Shown: piece by piece, positions 55,261-64,000 of the stretch | Position numbering within the stretch: the stretch's first letter is position 1 | Layout of the letters: every line of letters begins with the position of its first letter | Source of the DNA: Candidula unifasciata | Lineage: Eukaryota; Mollusca; Gastropoda; Stylommatophora; Geomitridae | Direction: 5' to 3' | Assembly (NCBI GenBank): GCA_905116865.2 | Contig: CAJHNH020002091.1 | Span: 1 to 64,000, forward strand | Length of the DNA: 64,000 bases | The notes under the pieces: generated by a model | Told to the model about the DNA's origin: nothing | What the model saw: only the letters and a program-made list of their open reading frames with translations | The model's database searches: none | Position numbers and translations under genes: made by a program

Positions 55261-56502
55261 ATTATGCTATTGTTACCTCATATTTCTCACTCACATATTA
55301 TTATGCTATAGTTACCTCAAATTTCTCCCTTACATATTATTACGCTATAGTTACCTCATATTACTCACTCACATATTATTATGCTATAGTTACCTCAAAT
55401 TTCTCCCTTACATATTATTACGCTATAGTTACCTCATATTACTCACTCACATATTATTATGCTATAGTTACCTCAAATTTCTCCCTTACATATTATTACG
55501 CTATAGTTACCTCATATACTCACTCACATATTATTATGCTATAGTTACCTCAAATTTCTCCCTTACATATTATTATGCTATAGTTACCTCATATTACTCA
55601 CTCACATATTATTATGCTATAGTTACCTCAAATTTCTCCCTTACATATTATTATGCTATAGTTACCTCATATTACTCACTCACATATTATTATGCTATAG
55701 TTACCTCAAATTTCTCCCTTACATATTATTATGCTATAGTTACCTCATATTACTCACTCACATATTATTATGCTATAGTTACCTCAAATTTCTCCCTTAC
55801 ATATTATTACGCTATAGTTACCTCATATTACTCACTCACATATTATTATGCTATAGTTACCTCAAATTTCTCTATTATTACGCTATAGTTACCTGATATT
55901 ACTCACTCACATATTATTACGCTATAGTTACCTCAAATTTCTCACTCACATATTATTACGCTATAGTTACCTCATATTACTCACTCACATATTATTATGC
56001 TATAGTTACCTCATATTTCTCACTCACATATTATTACGCTATAGTTACCTCATATTACTCACTCACATATTATTACGCTATAGTTACCTCATATTTCTCA
56101 CCCACATATTATTACGCTATAGTTACCTCATATTTCTCATTCACATATTATTGCCCTATAGTTACCTCATATTTCTCACTCACATATTTTTATGCTATAG
56201 TTACCTCATGTTTCTCACTCACATATTATTATGCTGTAGCTACCTCATATTCTCACTCACTTATTATTAAGCTATAGTTACCTCATATTACTCACTCACA
56301 TATTATTAAGCTATAGTTACCTCATATTCTCACTCACTTATTATTAGGCTATAATTACCTCATATAACTCACTCACATATTATTATGATATAGTTACCTC
56401 ATATTACTCACTAACATATTATTATGCTATAGTTACCTCATAGTTCTCAGTCACATATTATTATGCTATAGTTACTTCATATTACTCACTCACATATTAT
56501 TT

Positions 56503-56528
56503 CGCATCGACTTAGCCACAGAGCCGAC
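56503..56528 (-). mobile_element. 26-bp SINE C head remnant in the minisatellite
   Basis: 'CGCATCGACTTAGCCACAGA' plus 'GCCGAC' is exactly the first 26 bases of SINE C on the minus strand. It is followed by 'TATTACGCTATAG', in the same phase of the 39-bp unit as the full copy at 55030-55260. Confidence 0.85.
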
Positions 56529-56883
56529 TATTACGCTATAGTTACCTCATATTTCTCACTCACACATTATTATGCTATAGTTACCTAATATTCTCACTCA
56601 CATATTATTATGCTATAGTTACTTCATATTACTCACTCACATATTATTACGCTATAGTTACCTCATATTACTCACTCACATATTATTATGTTATAGTTAC
56701 CTCATATTTCTCACATATTTTTACGCTATATTTACCTCATATTACTCACTTATTATTATGCTATAGTTACTTCATATTACTCACTCACATATTATTACGC
56801 TATAGTTACCCTATATTACTCACTTACATATTATAATGTTATAGTTCCCTCATATTACTCACTCACATATTATTACGCTATAA

Positions 56884-57170
56884 GTAAGTAAAGTAAAAGT
56901 AAAGATTCCTTTACACACCCTTAGGCGCATCGGGCATATGGGAAAAGCACCCATATTTTTAGTGACCAATTGGCACTTGGTGGGTAATGTAGCATTATGC
57001 CGGCTGTCTTTACTTTCCTAGGACAGGCCATCCTGGTACTCATTTGAGGCTGGGTCGACCTGCGACGTCCCATACCACGATAAAAATCCACGCAGCCCGC
57101 AGTGGGTTGCGATCGCGGTACGTTGGACTACGAGTCGGGCTCGCAACGCCTTAGCCATGGACGCCGCTAT
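56884..57170 (-). mobile_element. SINE family A2 inside the minisatellite
   Basis: Tail 'AGTAAGTAAAGTAAAAGTAA' at left, 'CCCTTAGGCGCATCGGGCAT', 'CACTTGGTGGGTAATGT', and head 'CGCGGTACGTTGGACTACGA' with 'CGCCTTAGCCATGGACGCCG' at right. Flanked by TATTATTACGCTATA and TATCATTACGCTATA. Head type matches 2635-2935. Confidence 0.95.
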
Positions 57171-57839
57171 CATTACGCTATAGTTATCTCATATTTCTCA
57201 CTCACATATTATTACGCTATAGTCACCCCATATTTCTCACTCACATATTATTACGCTATTGTTAGCTCATATTTCTCACTCACATATTATTACGCTATAG
57301 TTACCTCATATTCTCCCTCACACATTATTACGCTATAGTCACCTCATATTTCTTACTCACATATTATTACGCTATAGTTAGCCCATATTTCTCACTCACA
57401 TAATATTATGCTATAGTTAGCTTATATTTCTCATTCACATATTATTACGCTTTAGTTACCTCATATTCTTACTCACATATTATTGCACTATAGTCACCTC
57501 ATATTTCTCATTCACATATTATTATGCTGAAGTTACCTCATATTACTCACTCACATATTATTACGCTATAGTTACCTTATATTCTCACTCACATATTATT
57601 ACGCTTTAGTCACCTCATATTTCTCACTCACATATTATTACGCTATAGTTACCTCATATTCTCACTCACATATTATTACGCTATAGTCACCTCATATTTC
57701 TCACTCACATATTATTATGCTATAGTTGCCTCATATTACTCACATATTATTACGCTATAGTTACCTCATATTTCTCACCTACATATTATTACGCTATAGT
57801 TACCTCATATTCTCACTCACATATTATTATGCTCATATT

Positions 57840-59933
57840 ACTCTTCGTCTTCTTCTGCCTTTCTATCCCCCAATGGAGCATAGGCCCTCAACCAACTCAC
57901 GCCAAGTCGTTCTATCCTTCGCCATTGCATGGAGCTCTCCCCATGTCCTCCCAATCTTTCTAACCTCATTCTCCAGCTCTCTTCTCCATGTGTATTTTGG
58001 CCTTCCTTTATTCCTATGCCCCTGTGGGTTCCAATGCAAAGAAATTCTAGTTATGCTGTTCTCCTGTTTTCTCAGTGTGTGCCCTATCCAACGGCAGCGT
58101 CTTTTCCTCACCTCCTGATCCACTAGAGCCTGTTTAGTTCTCTCCCAAATTTCTAGATTAGTTATTCTATCATACCATTTTTTTTCCTTCTATACTGCGC
58201 AGGCACCAGTTAATGAATGTCTGTAATTTATTAGTAATTGCCTTGGTTGTTCTCCATGTTTCCGCCCCATACAATGAATAGTACTGATTTTGACATTAGA
58301 ATTAAAAATTTTTAGTTTAGTATTTCTTTTAATTTCTTTTGACCTCCACAAATTCCCTAGTGCTATGAAAGTCCCTCTTGCCTTTTGTATTCTTTTAATA
58401 TCTCTATCAGTTCCTCCATCTTTATCTACATTACTGCCTAAATAGGTGTACGACTCCACGTCTTGGAGTGGGGTGCCATTAAGAGAAACCACATTACTAT
58501 TTGCCTGATTTATTCTCATTATCTTTGTCTTTCCTTTATGGATTTTCAGACCAAGCTGCTGTGATCTCGCATTAAGTATATTTAATTTATCTTCCATCTG
58601 ATTCCGTGAATGGGACAGAAGAGCAATATCATCAGCGAAGTCCAGATCATCAAGCTGTTTTGTAGGGGTCCACTGAATTCCATTCTTGGTGTTAGCAGTT
58701 ACTGTTTTCATAGTCCAGTCTATAGCCAGTAAAAATAAGAAAGGCGACAAAAGACATCCCTGTCTTACACCTGTTTTTATTTCAAATGCATCTGTTAGCT
58801 TTCCCTCATGAAGAACTCGACATTTCATGTCTTTATATGTTGCCTTTACTAAGTTGATAATTTTCTGTGGGATTCCATAGTGCCCCATCAATTTCCAGAG
58901 AGATTCCCTATCAATGCTGTCAAATGCTTTTTCAGTCTATAAATCCAATGTAAAGTGGTGAGTTCAGTTCAATGCTTTGCTCTATTATAATACGTAATGT
59001 GGCTATCTGATCAGTACAGGATCTGTTTGACTGAAAACCTGCCTACTCATCTCTAAGCATTTTATCAATAGCATCTTTTAATCTTTCCAAAATAATTCTA
59101 CTTAATATTTTTCCAGGAACTGACAGCAACATAATTCCTCTATAGTTTTCACACTCCTGTAGATCACCTTTATTGGGCAGTTTCACAAGATATCCTTCTC
59201 TCCAGTCTGCTGGTATTTCTTCGGTCTCCCAGACTTTACTGAATAATCTATGTAGCAATTCTGTTGATGTGTTTATGTTGGTCCTGATGGCTTCAGCTGG
59301 GATACCATCTGGGCCTGTCGCCTTTCCTTCCTTGAGAAGATTTATAGCTTTTCTAATTTCCTCTTTGGATGGTATCTCACAGTTGATATCCAGTTCCATT
59401 TCTAAAATCTGGATATCTGGGGGAACCTCTGGGCCTGGTCTATTTAGGAGCATTTCAAATTATTCAACCCATCTGTCCATTTGATCTTTAGTGTTAGTAA
59501 GTACCTTTCCTTGACTATTTTTGATTGATCCAGTTGGCTGACTATATTTACCTAATTTTCTTGTGGTACTGTAAAGTTCTCTGAGGTTTTTTTTTGCTGC
59601 TGCTGTCTCCGCTTCTTGTGCTAGATAATTTAGATATTTCACTTTATCTGCCCTTATATGCCTCCTAAGTTCCTTGTTGGCTTCTGTGTATTTCTCCTGA
59701 GCTCTAGCTTTAGCAGCTCTAGTTTTGCTATTGTATAATTCTGCCTTTTTACTTTTCCTATCTTCAATCAGTTTAATGGTTTCTGGTGTTATCCATGCTT
59801 TATGTTTCCTTTCTTTCTTGCCAAGAACTTCTACACAAGATTCATTCCAGATTCCTTCGATCTGATCCCAGCAGACTTTTGTGTTGACATCTTCAGCTAA
59901 CTGCTGCAACACCTGGTACTTATTAGAGACCGC
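57840..59933 (-). pseudogene. LINE family X, 5'-truncated, inside the minisatellite
   Basis: Minus-strand RT element lacking the N-terminal endonuclease. 59933-59460: linker with 'AWITPETIKLIEDRKSKKAE' and 'NLRELYSTTRKLGKYS'. 59453-59043: 'KEGKATGPDGIPAEAI', 'ADWREGYLVKLPNKGDL' and 'CENYRGIMLLSVPGKILSRI'. 58891-58190: 'GVRQGCLLSPFLFLLAIDW' and an intact 'FADDIALL' (FADD codons 58639-58628), then 'LGLKIHKGKTKIM'. 58175-57863: 'RWIGHTLRKQENSITRISLH', 'GRPKYTWRRELENEVRKIGR' and 'LVEGLCSIGG'. Lesions are few: TAA for an aromatic codon near 59461, TAG for Gln near 59045, a small indel at RT motif A (about 58940), and a break near 58190. An RTE-like or related clade is likely. Confidence 0.9.
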
Positions 59934-60470
59934 TATATTTCTCACTCACATATTATTATGCTATAGTTACCTCATATTACTCACATATTATTACACTATA
60001 GTTACCTCATATTTCTCACCCACGTATTATTACGCTATAGTTACCTTATATTCTCACTCACATATTATTACACTATAGTTACCTCATATTACTCACTCAC
60101 ATATTATTATGCTATAGTTACCTCATATTTCTCACTCACATATTATTATGCTATAGTTACGTCATATTCTCACTCACATTACGCTTTAGTCACCTCATAT
60201 TTCTCACTCACATGTTATTACGCTGTAGTTACCTCATATTACTTGCTATCATTTCTTTCATCATTATAATAGTGATGGCAGTAGGGGGTACCGTCATAAC
60301 TTTAAATTGGCAAATAATTATACCCATGTATTTGTTTCTGGTGGTAGGTGGTAATGACACCTTTTTATTACCTATAATTTGTTTCAGCCTGACTGTAACA
60401 GACAATATATTGTAGTACTGGCTACTTTTATAGACACTTTGTGGGGGAAGTACTGCTAGAAAAAAGCCTG

Positions 60471-60842
60471 GTTGTAACTTTCCATGTGTTTGACCTCAGA
60501 CTTAGCAAATAGGTGTAACTGTCCAGGTACTTTAACTCCTGACTTGGTGAATGGTTATAGCTTTTTTAGATATATCTTTTAATAAACTTTAACCGCATCT
60601 TGGTAAACAGTTACAACTTTCCATGTATTGCAACCTCAGATTTAGCAAACATTTGTATATTCCCATGTGTTTTAACCTCATAGCAAATATTTGTAATCTG
60701 CCATGTATTTTATCCTCAGATTTTGGCAGTTACAACTTCCTCCTTGTTTTAATCTGAGAAGTGGCAAGCAGTCATAACTTTTTACATACTTTAACCAAAG
60801 ACATAATAAATAGTTGTAACTTCCCATGTGTTTTAGCTGTGC
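60471..60842. repeat. ~42-bp degenerate tandem repeat, right group
   Basis: About nine units, for example 'GTTGTAACTTTCCATGTGTT' + 'TGACCTCAGACTTAGCAAAT', each with a TAACTT-like start, CATGT.TTT centre and CAGA.TTRGCAAA end. Identity between units is 60-80 percent. Confidence 0.8.
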
Positions 60843-60849
60843 CACAATA

Positions 60850-62225
60850 TTATTCTTGTTATATGAAAACTATCACGTACAATAAAAGACAGGAGCAGTC
60901 TCAACATATCAAATTTACTTTAATGCAACATGGTTAATTTCAAAACAATAACACTAGACTGTCTGCAGGAATCAGTCCACATCTCTTTCATCAGTCAACT
61001 CTTTCTGCACACACACGCGCCGAATGACACAGCCATGAAACAAACTGACAACTTTCCTAGTGTGAGGCCACTTCATCATAGAGACCACTAATTTAACTAA
61101 AACCACTGATTCAGCAAGGATGATTTGTGCAAAGAGAATGGTATCAATCACTATAAGATGCAACACTTTGTACTACCACCTTTATCATTGTCCAAGGATA
61201 TGTCAGTATAGAGGCAATGAAAGGGCGGATGCCTCTGAATACAATGCCACCCAAGGAAGCTGACCTTCAATGGACACAAAGGACATAATTTAAATAGATA
61301 TGACAAGATGAAGACCTCAAAATTGAAAATACTGATTTCTCCATGATTCGGAGGCAAAGTCTCGATGCAGCACGACGTAAAACCAAAGCAATAGCCCACA
61401 GTCATTTATCAATCAATACACAAAAGTCGCCAGCTGGAGTTCATGCTTGGGAGAAAATCTGAGCATTTATGTGTATGACCTACGAGCTATGAAGATGATT
61501 GTGTTCTGTTTTGTGCAATCCTTTTGGTATAATGAATGGAATCTAGTCCAGCACCTTTGGCTTCTCTTAAAAGGCCCCATTTCCTCAACCCACCTGTTTC
61601 CTATGCCACTGACTCTTTGCTCAGGATATGCTTAATATAGCACAACCTTCTTTGTCCAGACATTTCTCTTATGGTTCTTCTCACGTTTCCAGGCCCAGGC
61701 TCTGCCCATTTACACACTTATGATTGACAGAGGTGGGAGAGGACACTGTGATTGGACGTTTAGTCTCCACCTTAAGCTGTCAGATGGTCACGTGTAAGTG
61801 GCAGGGGTCTCAGCTCGGTTGACGCATGATGCGTCCTCTTCATTTGAGCACATCAGCGCCTTTTACGACTGTATAACATCTAAAATTGGCTCTAACCCAA
61901 AACTCCACTTTCCGACATACTGAACCTAGGTACAACAACAGTGCATTCTCGACAGCGTGTGCTGTATATTAGAGCATGTGAGCGCCTTTAACAACTGCAT
62001 AACATGTACAACTGACCCTAACCACAAACCACGCTTCCCAACACACTGAACTTAGGTCTGTCAAAATAGTACATTCTACGTGCCGTGGTTTCAGACTTCT
62101 TAACATTTTGCGGTGGCCCCACACAACGCTCTTTCGCTGCAGACATGCAACACTACCCCTGCAATAAACTAATTTCCTAAGGAAAATTCCAGATGGCTTT
62201 CATGTATCCACCAACACCAGTACTG
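60850..62225. other. possible 3' end of a minus-strand host gene
   Basis: Minus-strand open frames at 61405-61151 and 61166-60972 have ordinary composition. The second begins with a hydrophobic stretch ('IDTILFAQIILAESVVLVKL'), ends at a stop at 60972 and is followed about 50 bases later by ATTAAA (60924-60919), a possible polyadenylation signal. No homology is recognised. At 61818-61836 there is a short palindrome GACGCATGATGCGTC. Confidence 0.3.
61846..62095. repeat. degenerate 126-bp tandem duplication
   Basis: 'GAGCACATCAGCGCCTTTTA' (61846) and 'GAGCATGTGAGCGCCTTTAA' (61972) start two units that also share 'CATAACATSTA', 'CTCTAACCC/CCCTAACC', 'ACACACTGAACTTAGGT/ACATACTGAACCTAGGT' and 'AGTGCATTCT/AGTACATTCT'. 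Confidence 0.8.
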
Positions 62226-62230
62226 CTTAC

Positions 62231-62375
62231 AAGCGAGTAGGCAATGCTGGCAGTCGCCATTCCCAGAATAAGAATTAACACGTATCGCAGAACGCTGTGT
62301 GAATACCAAACTATAGTGCCACACCCCTCCAACCTTGACCAAGGTTGTTGAGCCCAATCAACTATGAATGAAAAG
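62231..62375 (-). CDS. candidate internal exon with a membrane segment
   Basis: On the minus strand a pyrimidine-rich acceptor-like 'TTTACACACTACGCAG' precedes 62375, and a good donor 'CTT|GTAAGC' follows 62231. The enclosed 145 bp is open and reads 'FIVDWAQQPWSRLEGCGTIV' then a hydrophobic 'LRYVLILILGMATASIAYSL', likely one transmembrane helix. I do not recognise the family. The open frame extends beyond both borders, so the splice sites are inferred from sequence only. It lies 1.1 kb downstream of the serine-rich exon on the same strand and could belong to the same gene. Confidence 0.4.
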
Positions 62376-62639
62376 CTGCGTAGTGTGTAAATAGGCAGAG
62401 CTGACCCCAATGTGCCTGAGTTAGTGAGTTTTTCTTCCCTTATTTCTTTGCCTCTCCTGAAAAAAATAATGCTATACCCATCTTTTAAACAAATATTTAA
62501 AGGCAAGAAGGTGGACATAAATGTACCAAGCTTTATCCCATAGGGCTTATCTTTATCAGACTGCTGGTCATCTAACAAAAGTGTAGCAAATAGAATGAAA
62601 TATCAATGATTCCACAGACTTCCAAAACAACTGCCCTCA

Positions 62640-62730
62640 TAAATTAATTGGAATTCAAATATAAACCCACAACCTTCAGAGCACGAGGCTAATTGTATGA
62701 CCTTTCCACTATGGGAAAGTCTTCATCGTA
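62640..62730 (-). mobile_element. tRNA-like SINE head, family D
   Basis: On the minus strand 'TAGTGGAAAGGTCATACAAT' and 'CTCTGAAGGTTGTGGGTTTA' have the spacing of boxes A and B. Similar to 63395-63452 and to 12748 ('CTCTGAAGGTCGTGGTTCG'). Confidence 0.5.
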
Positions 62731-63394
62731 AAGTCGTCATGCTGTTTGCCTAATGCACTGAGCCTCATGGGTTCATTTCATCAATAAGTTGTTCAGTTCA
62801 CAAGTGCAGTTTTTTCTGTAGGTCCCTGGGAGTCATCATTGGAGCTATGGAGTTCATGCTTTGTGTGAAACTCTTGGCAGGTAGACAGCTGTTCTGTGGG
62901 AAGAGACTGAGCTATATGGGATAGCCCCATACAATGAAGACAAAACAAGGGACAATGAAAAGTGTGTCAGAAATGGGTACTAAACGAGAACAAGCATGCA
63001 GACACAGGTTGAAGGTCAAATAAAGAAGATCAGCCAGTCAACTCCTACTGGTTAAATTAGGCACAGAAAAATTTAGATGGCTGCTGCCCGGATGATGGGA
63101 CCTGACATGACTGGATGATGTGCTAAGATGTCGATACAGACAAAGAGTAACAAATAAATAATGAACACTGAACCTCTCGAGATTAACTTTAGCTTTTCGA
63201 TATTCTTTGAAGTTGAGTAAAGGTTGAGAAAATTGACTTCACCATGCCAGGTTACCAAATAGCATAGTTTCTCTCCCCAGAAATGCGAGCCACATGCCAA
63301 AAGTATCGCACAAAGTACAAACTACACAGCTCCAGCAACAATCCCTAGGGATCACCATAAAATCTGTAATCGTGATCTGAATTATGTGTCTGTG

Positions 63395-63452
63395 AAACAA
63401 AGCCACAACCTCTAGAGCATGAGGCTAGACCACTTTGCCATAGAGGTCCTTG
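63395..63452 (-). mobile_element. tRNA-like SINE head, family D
   Basis: Minus strand 'GGCAAAGTGGTCTAGCCTCA' (box A-like) and 'CTAGAGGTTGTGGCTTTGTT' (weak box B). Same layout as 62640-62730. Confidence 0.5.
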
Positions 63453-63488
63453 AGTCTTTGGAGTGAATCATATGACCTGACATGACAC

Positions 63489-63980
63489 TTATGTATTCTC
63501 TGTTTTGCTTTCAGAAGGAAGCACACTCTGTCCTATCTTCTCTATTTCACCTCTGACCCAAGTGATTTTTGGCTTGCCATGTTGGGACTGCATTACTGAT
63601 GCCTGAATCACAAGTTGTGAATCTTTCAACACGCCTGTCTGAGCCCCAGAAACTGTCATGGATTCGCTGGTAAAAGTCAGTGATGATAATGAAGGACTGT
63701 CAGTAGAACGGCAGCTGTCTTGATTATACGAACCAGCAATATTCACTTCAGTGGAAGAAACTGGCAAAGACTGAGAACGTGATAGCTCCGTAGAATCACT
63801 GGCTGTTAACGAATGATGAGACACTGAACTGTCAGAATTATCTTTCAGTTGTTCATATCTCCTCCTTGCCTGTGACCATCTCTTAGCCTTTTGTGAGTGT
63901 TGCATATTATCCAAAGACAAGGACACATGTGTATTTGCTCCAAGACCAGCATTCTGGTTTATCCTCATCTCCACTGTGAT
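63489..63980 (-). CDS. candidate coding exon, serine-rich protein (partial)
   Basis: On the minus strand the window edge gives a textbook acceptor, 'TTTCCCCCCCTACCTTTCAG', ending at 63981. The exon then reads open for about 163 codons to a stop at 63491-63489. It starts 'ITVEMRINQNAGLGANTHVS', has a basic patch 'QKAKRWSQARRRYEQLKDN', then a Ser/Thr-rich, probably disordered region ('SDSSVSHHSLTASDSTELSR', 'RSTDSPSLSSLTFTSESMTV'), and ends 'PSESKTENT'. The real 3' border may be earlier: a possible donor 'CAGAG|GTGAAA' lies near 63550. The upstream part of the gene is outside the window. I recognise no domain. This is the best host-coding candidate here. Confidence 0.6.
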   Translation of the reverse strand: MTVEMRINQNAGLGANTHVSLSLDNMQHSQKAKRWSQARRRYEQLKDNSDSSVSHHSLTASDSTELSRSQSLPVSSTEVNIAGSYNQDSCRSTDSPSLSSLTFTSESMTVSGAQTGVLKDSQLVIQASVMQSQHGKPKITWVRGEIEKIGQSVLPSESKTENT

Positions 63981-64000
63981 CTGAAAGGTAGGGGGGGAAA

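Larger units (their letters stand above)
54318..60243. repeat. 39-bp minisatellite (~85 units) with insertions
   Basis: Unit: 'CTATAGTTACCTCATATTTC' + 'TCACTCACATATTATTACG' (39 bp). The main variants are ATTTC/ATTAC and ACG/ATG. Repeat tracts are 54318-55029, 55261-56883, 57171-57839 and 59934-60243; the rest is inserted elements. Because 39 is divisible by three, open frames of up to 216 codons (Leu/Tyr/Ile/Thr-rich) run through it; they are not genes. Between 55316 and 55870 the array has a 78-bp higher-order period. Confidence 0.97.

Noticed and set aside
54402..57338. Several open frames up to 216 codons rich in Leu, Tyr, Ile and Thr
   Set aside because: The 39-bp repeat is a multiple of three and lacks stops in some frames; the protein is only the repeat translated.
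54318..60243. CRISPR-like array
   Set aside because: Units are contiguous without unique spacers, there are no cas genes, and the context is eukaryotic.

Overview
The window looks like a repeat-dominated stretch of an invertebrate nuclear genome. Supporting signs are AT-rich sequence, many microsatellites, tRNA-derived SINEs, and decayed non-LTR retrotransposons ending in 'GRPR..W'-type or RNase H/zinc-knuckle C-termini. There are no bacterial operons, ribosome-binding sites or long intact genes. The repeat style resembles gastropod or other lophotrochozoan genomes, but this is inference and no species-level call is possible. No CRISPR array, rRNA or functional tRNA gene was seen.

Layout. 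1-15 kb: decayed LINE 3' ends, SINEs of several families (called A1, A2, B, C, D, E and H here), a mariner remnant (7.8-8.3 kb), and a SINE cluster beside a 200-bp AAGTA microsatellite (11.6-12.7 kb). 15-24 kb: a ~410-bp tandem duplication with a hAT-like element inserted in one unit only, a 740-bp TTC/GCT repeat, and a 70-bp foldback (23.4 kb). 24-46 kb: RNase H-type and RTE/BovB-like LINE fragments, a piggyBac-like 5' end (33.3-34.0 kb), small foldback elements, an inverted pair of an unnamed repeat (40.7/42.0 kb), and a 44-bp tandem array (44.5 kb). 46.9-50.2 kb: a fairly long restriction-like-endonuclease LINE on the + strand, with a second 5'-truncated copy of the same family tail-to-tail on the - strand. 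51.4-51.8 kb: a 350-bp CTTT array. 54.3-60.2 kb: a 39-bp minisatellite with a 78-bp higher-order section, interrupted by SINEs and a 2.1-kb LINE. 60.9-64.0 kb: the only plausible host-gene sequence, two candidate minus-strand exons with splice-site-like borders, one serine-rich and one with a membrane segment.

No cooperating gene set is visible. What the window mainly records is transposition history: nested insertions, an empty-site comparison, SINE head exchange and microsatellite growth next to SINE tails. Family names are from reading translated motifs by eye. Clade names are tentative, and boundaries of degenerate copies are good to about 10-50 bp.
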